64,000 nucleotides of DNA from Sporosarcina aquimarina (lineage in GTDB: Bacteria > Bacillota > Bacilli > Bacillales_A > Planococcaceae), in assembly GCF_023715615.1 (NCBI RefSeq), contig NZ_JAMBOM010000005.1, positions 62,001 through 126,000 of the forward strand, in the 5' to 3' direction. Below the pieces are notes generated by a model. It saw only the letters and a list, made by a program, of their open reading frames with translations. It was not told the origin of the DNA and did no database searches. Made by a program: the position numbers and the translations under genes. Of the stretch, positions 17,457 to 24,599 are shown one piece after another. Positions within the stretch are counted from its first letter, which is position 1. Every line of letters starts with the position of its first letter.

Positions 17457-17473
17457 GCCCCCGATTTCAGCAG
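17457..17473. repeat. Array repeat, partial copy (left end)
   Basis: GCCCCCGATTTCAGCAG corresponds to the GCGCCCGATTGCGG half of the intergenic repeat that separates the minus-strand accessory genes up to about 22.8 kb. Confidence 0.45.
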
Positions 17474-17529
17474 AGTATAAAATATGTTTGTAATTTAAAT
17501 CTATGGCAAACGGTCGATTGTAAAGTTTA

Positions 17530-18150
17530 TTAGACGTTTATTACTAAATCTGCAATACTCGCGGGTTTTACTGTGTTAATGTAATGTTTTTCGCCTAGCC
17601 AGTATCTTTCACTATACTTTTTTAATCTTACTTGGAAATCTCCAATGTAAGAATCTCGATTTAATACCCTTTTCTGTCTTAATTCAAAAGGACAATCTAA
17701 AAAAGCAATAAAATCAAAAAAGTTCTTCCATTCTTTCCTTTGTAGAAATATACCTTCAATAAGAACAATACTGTTTGCTAATACATCAATCCGTTTCGTG
17801 AAAATTGAATCAGTAAATTTATCATAAAACGGTAAAAGTATATGATGTGAATTATTCAGGGGCTCTAGTAAGTTGGTTACTATTCCCTCAATATCCCATT
17901 GCAAGTAATAGTATTCGTACCATTCTTCGTGCCCAGTTTGATAACGTTTGTTCTTCTCAACAATGTGGTCATCAAGATGAAACGTAGTAACCTTATAATT
18001 AGAACCTCTTAATTCTTGCTCAACATTCTGTGAAAAGGTAGTTTTACCTGCCCCTCCTAATCCATCCAGCCCCACTACTAAAGCTCGATTTTTATTAGAA
18101 CGATTAAGAAATTGATAATTCAACATTTCTGCCATCTCTTTTACACACAT
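17530..18150 (-). CDS. P-loop kinase of the uridine kinase-like family
   Basis: 206-residue NTP-dependent kinase-like protein. Walker A VGLDGLGGAGKTTFSQ near residue 30, FHLDDHIVEK as the likely substrate-lid aspartates near 60, VLIEGIFLQRKEWKNFFDF with the Walker B-type E/G near 130, and a basic RQKRVLNRD lid near 160. Similar proteins are annotated as uridine kinases or AAA-type phosphotransferases; the true substrate is unknown. ATG at 18159 sits on the ribosome binding site AAAGGA, so the ATG at 18150 is preferred. First gene of the repeat-separated array. Confidence 0.72.
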   Translation of the reverse strand: MCVKEMAEMLNYQFLNRSNKNRALVVGLDGLGGAGKTTFSQNVEQELRGSNYKVTTFHLDDHIVEKNKRYQTGHEEWYEYYYLQWDIEGIVTNLLEPLNNSHHILLPFYDKFTDSIFTKRIDVLANSIVLIEGIFLQRKEWKNFFDFIAFLDCPFELRQKRVLNRDSYIGDFQVRLKKYSERYWLGEKHYINTVKPASIADLVINV

Positions 18151-18171
18151 ATAATTCATTCCTTTTATTCG

Positions 18172-18236
18172 AAAATGGCACGATTACTGAAAAGGGTGCA
18201 GATCTCTTATACAAGAATCGCGCCCGCTAGCTGAAG
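18172..18236. repeat. Array repeat, full copy
   Basis: AAAATGGCACGATTACTG at one end, CTTATACAAGAATCGCGCCCG at the other (core GCGCCCG), between the P-loop kinase and the GNAT gene. Confidence 0.6.
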
Positions 18237-18244
18237 ATTACTCT

Positions 18245-18682
18245 TTATAACTGCAAATTCATTGTAACTGTCCTAATATTAAAGCCCATCTTTTTGTACA
18301 ACTTAATCGCCTCATTACCAGAAAAAGCACTAAGGCGTACTTCGGTATATCCATCTTGTTTTAAATGATCAATAGCTGCATTCATTAACTCTTTGGAAAT
18401 TCCATTACCTCTGAATTCTTTAATAACATATAGTTCATAGATAAATCCATTCAATTTATCAGTAAACTGGTCTTTACTTTCCCCGAAGAGTATCCAGCCC
18501 ATTATCGTATCCTCTTCTACTGCGATTAAGTAATGGCTTCCATTCTTTAGAAGTGGTTTAACTAGTTGTTCAATCTTTTCATCAGTCGGATTTATTTCCC
18601 CCAATGTACCATCAAAAATTGCTTTTGGAGAAAGAGCTAAAATCTTTTGAAGTTCCAAATCAGTTGGTTTCCGTATATCCAT
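18245..18682 (-). CDS. GNAT-family N-acetyltransferase
   Basis: Transfers an acetyl group from acetyl-CoA to an unknown amine; cytoplasmic. 145 residues, single GNAT domain. The acetyl-CoA pyrophosphate loop is EFRGNGISKELMNAA near residues 90-104, after the strand FIYELYVIK. The C-terminal LSAFSGNEAIKLYKKMGF is the usual Asn/Tyr region. AAAGGA lies upstream of the ATG. GNAT genes are among the commonest occupants of such accessory arrays. Confidence 0.9.
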   Translation of the reverse strand: MDIRKPTDLELQKILALSPKAIFDGTLGEINPTDEKIEQLVKPLLKNGSHYLIAVEEDTIMGWILFGESKDQFTDKLNGFIYELYVIKEFRGNGISKELMNAAIDHLKQDGYTEVRLSAFSGNEAIKLYKKMGFNIRTVTMNLQL

Positions 18683-18721
18683 TAATTAAACAATCCTTTC
18701 AACATCAGTCACATTTTTTAC

Positions 18722-18755
18722 ACAAACTGGCCCGATTGAAGAATATTCATCAGAG
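18722..18755. repeat. Array repeat, half copy
   Basis: AACTGGCCCGATTGAAG, matching the AAAATGGCCCGATTG half only; lies between the GNAT gene and the next small gene. Confidence 0.5.
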
Positions 18756-18759
18756 TAAC

Positions 18760-19083
18760 TCATTTTTCTAGATTTAAAATTTCAACTTTGTAATTAGTAA
18801 TGCCATTACTGGCAAGTTCTTTTTCAAAATATAGTTTTGCTTTTTCTTTATTACTCATGTTATCTCCGTCCATTCGTATTGAGAAGATCTTTTCACTCTT
18901 ACTAACGCCCATACTAGTTATGCCAAATTTCATTTCAGTATTATCATATAAATCCGTTTCAAAAAGATTATCGATTTTCTCATCTTCATTTGACGAAGCA
19001 GAGGAAATATAATCGTTTCCAAAATAAAATAATGAACAAGACATTACAGCAACTATAGCTAGATACTTCTTTTTCATAACCAT
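18760..19083 (-). CDS. Small secreted or membrane-anchored protein, unknown
   Basis: About 107 residues: a basic start KKKYLAIVAVMSCSLFYFG forming a signal or anchor segment, then a soluble acidic domain (SMGVSKSEKIFSIRMDGDN, ELASNGITNYKVEILNLEK). No family recognised. ATGs at 19086, 19083 and 19077 all lie behind AAAGGAG; 19083 or 19077 give the better spacing. It occupies one repeat interval alone, in the same direction as its neighbours. Confidence 0.65.
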   Translation of the reverse strand: MVMKKKYLAIVAVMSCSLFYFGNDYISSASSNEDEKIDNLFETDLYDNTEMKFGITSMGVSKSEKIFSIRMDGDNMSNKEKAKLYFEKELASNGITNYKVEILNLEK

Positions 19084-19099
19084 CATTCTCCTTTTCTCT

Positions 19100-19156
19100 A
19101 AAATGGCCCTTTAACGACACATTCCTTATTACAGAATTGCGCCCGACTATGGAAAC
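19100..19156. repeat. Array repeat, full copy
   Basis: AAAATGGCCCTTTAACG, then CCTTATTACAGAATTGCGC and CCCGACTATGG, matching the two-ended repeat plan. Confidence 0.65.
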
Positions 19157-19166
19157 ATGGAAACGA

Positions 19167-19481
19167 TTATTTAATAAACAAATCGCCTATGAATGGGGTA
19201 ACATCCCCCAAGACAAACAAAACGATGGCAAAGGAAAGGACAGTTCCAGCTAATGGCAGATACCATTTTTTTCTTCTTGGATTTGTATTGGAGCCAATAA
19301 TTAACTGCCCACAGGAACAACATAAAACCAATAGAAAAGTTTCAAAATACTTTATCGATAGGATCATCATCAATAGGTGCGCTTACACTAAAAAAAAGCG
19401 AATAGCAAAAAAAAGACAGATAAATACCAATAAGATTTTATTTACGATATGAACAACAATACGGTAATAATTGTTATTCAT
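19167..19481 (-). pseudogene. Small membrane protein gene with an in-frame stop
   Basis: From ATG 19481 (GGAGAT site seven bases upstream) the frame reads MNNNYYRIVVHIVNKILLVF... for 32 codons to a TAA. It then continues in the same frame as AHLLMMILSIKYFETFLLVL and ends VTPFIGDLFIK, about 104 codons in all. The second half alone would need a start without a ribosome binding site. At least three hydrophobic segments and a CCSCGQ motif are visible. Best read as a nonsense-inactivated gene; a sequencing error in this T-rich stretch is the alternative. Product unknown. Confidence 0.6.
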
Positions 19482-19532
19482 TAAATCTCCATCCCTAATC
19501 ATTTACAAATCACACAGTCAATCTTCTTTAAC

Positions 19533-19594
19533 AAAATGGCCCGATTGCAGTATTAGGGCATCTGCTTATATAACAAACGCCCCCGTTTCTGGCA
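19533..19594. repeat. Array repeat, full copy
   Basis: AAAATGGCCCGATTGCAG, then CTGCTTATATAACAAACGC and CCCCGTTTCTGGC. Confidence 0.65.
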
Positions 19595-19651
19595 AAAAGC
19601 TAACTCAGAAATATTGGTTCCAACTATTCGTTAAATATAATAACTAAATGG

Positions 19652-19753
19652 TTAATCACCTGAATTTCTTTCTTTAATTGTTTTCACGAATGCTAAGAAC
19701 AAAATTAAAAATACAATACCCACAAATAAACCTATTGAAATTAAAAAATCCAA
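19652..19753 (-). CDS. 33-residue membrane micropeptide
   Basis: AAGGAGGGAGATAA precedes a TTG start (19753). The reading frame gives MDFLISIGLFVGIVFLILFL followed by AFVKTIKERNSGD: one transmembrane helix and a short basic/polar tail facing the cytoplasm. The ribosome binding site is near consensus. It is the only gene between two array repeats. Function unknown; comparable single-helix peptides act as membrane-complex subunits or type I toxins, but nothing here decides. Confidence 0.6.
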   Translation of the reverse strand: MDFLISIGLFVGIVFLILFLAFVKTIKERNSGD

Positions 19754-19781
19754 TTATCTCCCTCCTTAACACAATTCAATT

Positions 19782-19846
19782 AAGTGGCATTCTAAACATA
19801 AGTAAGCGCAGGACTTATACCTTTATTGCGCTCGTTTGCTTTACGA
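19782..19846. repeat. Array repeat, diverged full copy
   Basis: AAGTGGCATTCTAAACATAAG, then GACTTATACCTTTATTGCGC (core) and TCGTTTGC; it keeps the ATAAG...CTTAT inner pairing. Confidence 0.5.
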
Positions 19847-19955
19847 GGAAATATTACCACGTTTTCTGATTGCTCTTATAATAAACATGATAATATAGTT
19901 TAGAGCCACTTAATTCATTGAAATAATATCAATACTGAAGGCGCAATATGTTGTC

Positions 19956-20567
19956 TTATTTAATCTTGTTAATCAATTTTTCAATCTCTTTGGCGTTTTT
20001 TACTGCTCCTGCAAACCCATCTACAATAATTCCATCTTCATCAATTAAATACGTTGTGGGAAGACCAATCACTTTATATATTCTCTCTATATCCCCGTTA
20101 CTATCTAGTAACACAGGAAAAGTTAACCCATGAGCATCCACAAACTCTTGTACTTTTTTGGTATTTAATTCGCTCTTAGTCATGTTAACTGCAATAATCT
20201 CTACATTTTCTAAATCCTTGTGTTTTTTATAATAATTCTCCATGTAAGGCATCTCAACTTTACAAGGACCACACCACGATGCCCAAAAATTAAGAAATAC
20301 TTTTTTCCCTCTGTAATCAGACAATCTAATCTTTTCACCAGATAAACTTTGTAATTCAAAGTCAGGAGCTACTTGGTTGTTTTCAAGACCTATATTTAAA
20401 TCACTTCTCGACAGTTCAGATTCGCTATACAACAATTTATTAGGCTGATCTTCTATCATGCCACTTGGATATTCCTCCGCTACAAAGTTGTTTTTAACCA
20501 AAACAATTAACATGATGGCAATAATCAAAACTGAAACGCTTGTGCCTATAATGGACTTAGTTTTCAT
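19956..20567 (-). CDS. Membrane-anchored thioredoxin-like protein (ResA/TlpA type)
   Basis: Extracytoplasmic thiol-disulphide oxidoreductase, 203 residues. N-terminal uncleaved helix IIGTSVSVLIIAIMLIVLV, then an AhpC/TSA-type thioredoxin fold: APDFELQSLSGEKIRLSDYRG, active site FWASWCGPCKVEMPYM near residue 105 and the cis-proline loop GLPTTYLID near 173. ResA serves cytochrome c maturation; this copy lies among accessory genes with no cytochrome genes, so a different client is likely. AGGAGG precedes the ATG. Confidence 0.88.
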   Translation of the reverse strand: MKTKSIIGTSVSVLIIAIMLIVLVKNNFVAEEYPSGMIEDQPNKLLYSESELSRSDLNIGLENNQVAPDFELQSLSGEKIRLSDYRGKKVFLNFWASWCGPCKVEMPYMENYYKKHKDLENVEIIAVNMTKSELNTKKVQEFVDAHGLTFPVLLDSNGDIERIYKVIGLPTTYLIDEDGIIVDGFAGAVKNAKEIEKLINKIK

Positions 20568-20631
20568 TAATCCACCTCCTCAAACAATGAAAGCAATCAA
20601 TCATATTTGGACAATGGTCATTTACTTGATT

Positions 20632-20712
20632 CTATAATTCGCCATACATGAAAAAATACAATGCTAAAAGAATAAGCATCATCACAAAAATACCTAATAC
20701 AAGACGTTTCAA
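20632..20712 (-). CDS. 26-residue membrane micropeptide
   Basis: GGGGGGAG followed by a TTG start (20712) encodes MKRLVLGIFVMMLILLALYF FMYGEL, written here in two parts: two basic residues, one transmembrane helix and an acidic end. It sits between the ResA-like gene and the next array repeat. Too short for family assignment; supported by the ribosome binding site and the charge/hydrophobic pattern. Confidence 0.5.
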   Translation of the reverse strand: MKRLVLGIFVMMLILLALYFFMYGEL

Positions 20713-20726
20713 AACACTCCCCCCAC

Positions 20727-20785
20727 AAAATGGCCCGTTTAAAGCATAAGCCTTATGGGGTTATTGCGCCCGATTGCGAAGTATG
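20727..20785. repeat. Array repeat, best full copy
   Basis: AAAATGGCCCGTTTAAAGC, ATAAGCCTTAT in the centre, then ATTGCGCCCGATTGCG. It shows most clearly the two CCCG(A/T)TT ends flanking an ATAAG/CTTAT palindrome. Confidence 0.7.
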
Positions 20786-20837
20786 GTTATAAAATCCCTT
20801 TAGTTCAGAAATCATATCGTTTAATATTATGTATCGT

Positions 20838-21137
20838 TCATAAAGTTTTTCTTCTGTCAATAACCCATTTTAAGGAACCTATCATTAGTATGAGTAGTGG
20901 TATTCCTTGGATGAAGAGAAATCCTGCCCAAAAATTAAATATAGTGCTAGTCGGGGAGTCTGTTGCCATTACACCTATAAATAAAGCCAATGGAGTTGTG
21001 ATTACATTCACTCCTAAACCAGTCATTACAAATGATAATTTTTTGCTTTTAATCTTCGGTAATCCAGCCGCCCAAAATAAAGCTATTGCAATAGCAATAA
21101 TAACTAACGGAAGTCCGATGAATAACAATACTTCCAA
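20838..21137 (-). CDS. Small integral membrane protein, unknown
   Basis: 99 residues with three hydrophobic segments (LLFIGLPLVIIAIAIALFWA, ALFIGV...IFNFWAGFLFI, IPLLILMIGSLKWV) and a basic end DRRKTL. GGGGGGAGAGAA precedes the TTG start. No family recognised. Sole gene between two array repeats. Confidence 0.65.
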   Translation of the reverse strand: MEVLLFIGLPLVIIAIAIALFWAAGLPKIKSKKLSFVMTGLGVNVITTPLALFIGVMATDSPTSTIFNFWAGFLFIQGIPLLILMIGSLKWVIDRRKTL

Positions 21138-21215
21138 ATTCTCTCCCCCCTGAACTGAACGCTATATCCCCCGATAAGTTGGATTTGAGGGATCCCCCTA
21201 AAAACAATTTCCGCT

Positions 21216-21262
21216 AAATAATGGGTACTTCCTTATACAAGAATATTTCCCGATTGCGGAAC
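21216..21262. repeat. Array repeat, diverged copy
   Basis: AAATAATGGGTACTTCCTTAT then ACAAGAATATTTCCCGATTGCGG (core CCCGATTGCGG). Nothing but about 80 bases and a small hairpin (21315-21332, AACACCT/AGGTGTT) lies before the next repeat, so this interval has no gene. Confidence 0.5.
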
Positions 21263-21342
21263 AAAATCTATTTGTTTCATAGTACCATAATAAACCAATT
21301 CTGATAAATTGAAAAACACCTATATAAGGTGTTGTTACGACC

Positions 21343-21418
21343 CATTATGGTCCGGTTGCGTCATAAAAAATACCGTCAGTAGACGATCTCTTGTTCTACA
21401 AACGCGCCCATATCTGGA
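21343..21418. repeat. Array repeat, long copy
   Basis: TTATGGTCCGGTTGCG, then CTCTTGTTCTACAAACGCGCC and CATATCTGG; directly after the GrpB-family gene end. Confidence 0.5.
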
Positions 21419-21424
21419 ATAGTG

Positions 21425-21955
21425 TTAAATAGTTCTTTTTGCAAAGATTTCTTTAACAAATACCTCTTTGAAATCTGTATATTCGTTTACTCCTGTTGAA
21501 GAAGATTTTAAGTAATTTAGTTTTATTTCCAAATACTGCTTCCTTGCGTCTTCATTTGAATTTAAATGGTCTCTAAAAAAGAGTAGATTGTTCCAAAGTT
21601 CTTTCTGATATACGACTAAGTGGATAAAATGTGTCTTTTCTTTGTAAGTGTCATCGGCAAACTTTGCTAGCACAATTTCCTCTGGTCTTTCAACTTTCAA
21701 TCTTAAGAAACCTGCTTCACTAAAACTATTTAACAGTGGTCTATCAACCTCCTGTAGATCGTCAACACCCACTACGATATCTATTAATGGTTTTGCAGAC
21801 ATACCTGTGATCGCTGTACTTCCAATATGCTCAATGCGGTAATCCTCAAGCTTTGTGTACTTCATTAATTCTTTTTTGACTTTAATAAATTCATCTTTCC
21901 ATTCGGGTGTATAGCTTTCTAATCTGACTTCATCGTTTTTTAGTCCTAATTGCAA
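21425..21955 (-). CDS. GrpB-family protein (UPF0157 nucleotidyltransferase fold)
   Basis: 176 residues. DEVRLESYTPEWKDEFIKVKKEL, then EHIGSTAITGMSAKPLIDIVVGV with the GS and D-x-V positions typical of the minimal nucleotidyltransferase fold, and FIHLVVYQKELWNNLLFFRDHL, the usual GrpB C-terminal signature. Function of the family is unsettled (one branch is linked to glutamate-rich-protein/dephospho-CoA kinase fusions). AAGGGGG places the start at TTG 21955; the longer frame to 22057 runs through the array repeat. Confidence 0.85.
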   Translation of the reverse strand: MQLGLKNDEVRLESYTPEWKDEFIKVKKELMKYTKLEDYRIEHIGSTAITGMSAKPLIDIVVGVDDLQEVDRPLLNSFSEAGFLRLKVERPEEIVLAKFADDTYKEKTHFIHLVVYQKELWNNLLFFRDHLNSNEDARKQYLEIKLNYLKSSSTGVNEYTDFKEVFVKEIFAKRTI

Positions 21956-21983
21956 AGTATATTCCCCCTTAGTGTTTTCTTGT

Positions 21984-22034
21984 AAATGGCCCGTTTGAAG
22001 AGTAGTCCATCTACCACAACTGCCATCGATTGTG
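21984..22034. repeat. Array repeat, degenerate copy
   Basis: AAATGGCCCGTTTGAAG conserved at one end; the other end has decayed to GCCATCGATTGTG. Confidence 0.5.
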
Positions 22035-22068
22035 ACATATATAACTATCTCTAACAATACTGAGTTGC

Positions 22069-22716
22069 TTAGAGAAAAGGACGGTAAACAAGGTAATAAC
22101 CTACCAAAGTTATTGCAATAATAGTTACTGAATAAACCAATTTATTATTTGCATTTTTATAGAACCAGAAGACTAATATTATGAAGCTGAAAAAATCAAA
22201 AATAAATTGAAACAAAAAGGTATGGTTGTAATATAAATAGATACAAACAGCAATTGTTTCCGCAGCTAAACCGCTCACTGGTAGTGCATACAAAACACTG
22301 CTTAGTTTATTTTCTTTGTTCCAGAAGTAAAGAACATAACTAATAGCACTACATACTACAGCGAAAACGTTATAAAGCATAAACAGATCCCATTGAAATT
22401 CTCCATTGTTATCGAAAATAGGAATAAAGAAGCCAAGTACATATTTCAAAAAATAAAAGGCGAAGTTCATACTTAACAAGTACAACAACACATTAATAGC
22501 AGCATTTATATTTGATGTACTAAATAATATGACTAATGTTACTGTTAGCATCCAAAAGCCAAATAAAGTGGCAATTGAACTGAAACTCCAAATGTCATCA
22601 TTCGGGAGTAAGTCAGATAGTCTAGTTATTGTGCCAACAGTCAACCCCAACCCGACAAAAAATAGGTAAGACTTCAAATGGATTTGGGCTTTTTCGGAAG
22701 ATACTGCTACTGTCAT
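22069..22716 (-). CDS. Integral membrane protein, unknown (about six helices)
   Basis: 215 residues, mostly hydrophobic: segments around residues 15-30, 45-65, 75-95, 110-130, 140-160 and 170-210, with a cytoplasmic basic/polar start (SSEKAQIHLKS). AAGGAGAATTTGA precedes the ATG. It may belong to one of the DUF families of small multi-helix proteins, but I cannot name it. Last intact gene of the array. Confidence 0.7.
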   Translation of the reverse strand: MTVAVSSEKAQIHLKSYLFFVGLGLTVGTITRLSDLLPNDDIWSFSSIATLFGFWMLTVTLVILFSTSNINAAINVLLYLLSMNFAFYFLKYVLGFFIPIFDNNGEFQWDLFMLYNVFAVVCSAISYVLYFWNKENKLSSVLYALPVSGLAAETIAVCIYLYYNHTFLFQFIFDFFSFIILVFWFYKNANNKLVYSVTIIAITLVGYYLVYRPFL

Positions 22717-22759
22717 TCAAATTCTCCTTCTTCGTTATCCAATTAAACAGTCATGATTT

Positions 22760-22800
22760 AAGCATGGGCCTTATGCGTGAATCGCGCTCGATTGCGGAAG
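22760..22800. repeat. Array repeat, right-hand copy
   Basis: AAGCATGGGCCTTATGCG, then AATCGCGCTCGATTGCGGAA. The last copy found in the window. Confidence 0.55.
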
Positions 22801-22866
22801 TAATGGTTCTTGATTTTTTCTCGAATTCAAAGAAATATCTTCTAGTGGATTATTTTCATTTTGAAT

Positions 22867-23678
22867 TTACCCTTTCACTCTCTGGAACTGTTCTAAATTA
22901 TAGGTTGAAAGATCTGTTTGTTTAAAAGAAACCTGATCTCCATTCGCTTCCTTAAATTCAAACTTCCAAGCAAATACCGGTTCCTTTGAATATTTGTTAG
23001 CGACTCTTTTCAGGACATATGAAGTAATCTCCACGCTTCCACCAATGCCCAATCCAAGGTATGTTGTTTCCCCCACCAGGTGGACACAACAATTCCCTCT
23101 TTCTCATGAATTGCTTGATAAGCATTCCAAGTGATGTACAGAAATGCGGCAGCGAGGACAAACAGACTTAGGATGAATCCCGTCAATGGTTTTCCTCCAT
23201 GGGTCCATCCAAACAGGATTTTTGGTTTAATCGAAAGAACCAATACAATCAGTCAAAGAGTTCCTATTAAACCGATAGCGGAAGAAGATGTTGGTTGTAA
23301 TCAGAGAAATCCTGCACGTGCAAAGATTTCGTTTTTCAGCTTGGAGTAGTTGTTGAACACAAGGAAAATTGAAGGCACCAAAAGTGCGACTTGCACAAAA
23401 ACCGCAGTAAATCTCACCAAGCTCTGTTTGGTTAAAGTGTGACCGATCCGAAGCCATTGCCCAGCCATGAATATTGGAAAAGCAAGCAAGAATAAGTAGA
23501 AAACCCGTCCGTAAAAAGGAGACCTGTACAGGTAAATTCCAAATATTATTTCGGAAGCTATGAGCAATAGCCCTATCCCCTTTTTCAACAGCGCCCTCCC
23601 CCCCCTTTTCTTACTTCTTTTACGAATTATCTCTTTCGAAAGTTTCAAACTCCTCACAGGTATCAATTCTTCATCCAA
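22867..23678 (-). pseudogene. Decayed membrane protein gene: two TGA codons and a frameshift
   Basis: One frame runs from MDEELIPVRSLKLSKE through two or three helices to ARAGFL, a TGA, LQPTSSSAIGLIGTL, a second TGA, then LIVLVLSIKPKILFGW and a further helix. Near 23030-23037 the frame shifts and continues SVEITSYVLKRVANKYSKEP... to RVKG. Reading both TGAs as TGG (Trp) restores a continuous chain of about 270 residues. The C-terminal soluble part (WKFEFKEANGDQVSFKQTD) looks like a small DUF domain I cannot name. Multiple lesions argue for a true pseudogene. Confidence 0.7.
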
Positions 23679-23680
23679 TA

Positions 23681-23709
23681 AAAAAGAGTGCCATCACGGC
23701 ACCCTTTTT
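23681..23709 (-). terminator. Terminator after the methyltransferase gene
   Basis: AAAAAGAGTGCC / GGCACCCTTTTT arms around ATCAC, T run on the minus strand. Confidence 0.85.
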
Positions 23710-23718
23710 GACATCCGA

Positions 23719-24459
23719 TTATACTATTTTTTTCACCTTCACCCGATACGACAAACACTGATGCAACGGCACTCGCTCATGATACCGCCATTTTTCAAAA
23801 TCCATCGCACCTCCCGGAAAAATGCCGACGATACTCAAACCAGTCTGTTTACACATTTCACCGATTTCCTCTAAAGAATAACAGCGCAAAGATTGTGTGA
23901 CTCGATCTTCTGGATGATCGGGATGCCACCAACTGTCCAACATACGATGTCCTTCTTCATCATACTGATAAACACGACATGCTGCGTCCACCTTCATCTC
24001 TCGGCCATCCACTTGCTGCCAGTACTTTGGCTGATAGATGTCGATCAATGCACAGCCATCATCCTTCATCCATCTTCGAATTCGATTCAATAGTCGAATC
24101 TGATCCGCGTCTGAACCAATTCCGAACCCGTCAAAGTAGCTCACGACATCAAAAGTTTTATGCAGTTTAAACGTATAGAAATCACCGCAATAACTCGTTA
24201 CTAGCCCATTTGACCGTTCCCTAGCAAATTCCACTAACTCTGGGACGAGCTCCAGGGTCGTCATCTCGATTCCATGAACTGCTAATGTCCTTGCCATATC
24301 TCCTTTTCCCGCTCCAATATCGAGCATGTTGTGAAATGGTTTCCCAACTTGCTCTTTCACTTCCTGCGATAACTCGGTATAAGCATCTTCCGTATCCAAT
24401 TCCTGATTCATCCACGCAAATTGTTTCCGATAAAAGGGTTTTACCCATGATTGTGTCAT
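23719..24459 (-). CDS. Class I SAM-dependent methyltransferase
   Basis: 246 residues, Rossmann-like methyltransferase. Motif I MLDIGAGKGDMARTLA near residues 44-58, acidic motif II TTLELVPELVEFA near 67, motif IV FDVVSYFDGFGIG near 104. Substrate unknown; the SYFDGFGIGSDADQIRLL region resembles small-molecule methyltransferases. ACAGGAGGAAT precedes the ATG. A ten-codon open frame with its own strong ribosome binding site lies just upstream. Confidence 0.85.
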   Translation of the reverse strand: MTQSWVKPFYRKQFAWMNQELDTEDAYTELSQEVKEQVGKPFHNMLDIGAGKGDMARTLAVHGIEMTTLELVPELVEFARERSNGLVTSYCGDFYTFKLHKTFDVVSYFDGFGIGSDADQIRLLNRIRRWMKDDGCALIDIYQPKYWQQVDGREMKVDAACRVYQYDEEGHRMLDSWWHPDHPEDRVTQSLRCYSLEEIGEMCKQTGLSIVGIFPGGAMDFEKWRYHERVPLHQCLSYRVKVKKIV

Positions 24460-24485
24460 TTAGATTCCTCCTGTAGTTTTTTCAT

Positions 24486-24518
24486 TTACAGAGAAGAATT
24501 CAAGTACAATAATGTCAT
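24486..24518 (-). other. Possible ten-codon leader ORF
   Basis: AAAGGAGGG eight bases before an ATG, encoding MTLLYLNSSL and a TAA, 27 bases upstream of the methyltransferase start. The strong site is unexpected in an otherwise empty leader. It may be a regulatory uORF or a gene relic. Confidence 0.3.
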
Positions 24519-24599
24519 GGTCAACCCTCCTTTTACTAGTTAAGGATGATTATACAGTATTTTCTGATTAAATTCTATATCTTTCTGATACCCATGAAA

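Noticed and set aside
17457..22800. Classical integron with attC sites
   Set aside because: The repeats lack the RYYYAAC/GTTRRRY core pairs and no tyrosine recombinase is present, so the array is described as integron-like in layout only.
22867..23678. UGA recoding (Trp or selenocysteine)
   Set aside because: UGA is used as an ordinary stop in neighbouring genes, no SECIS-like hairpin was seen, and a frameshift in the same gene points to decay.
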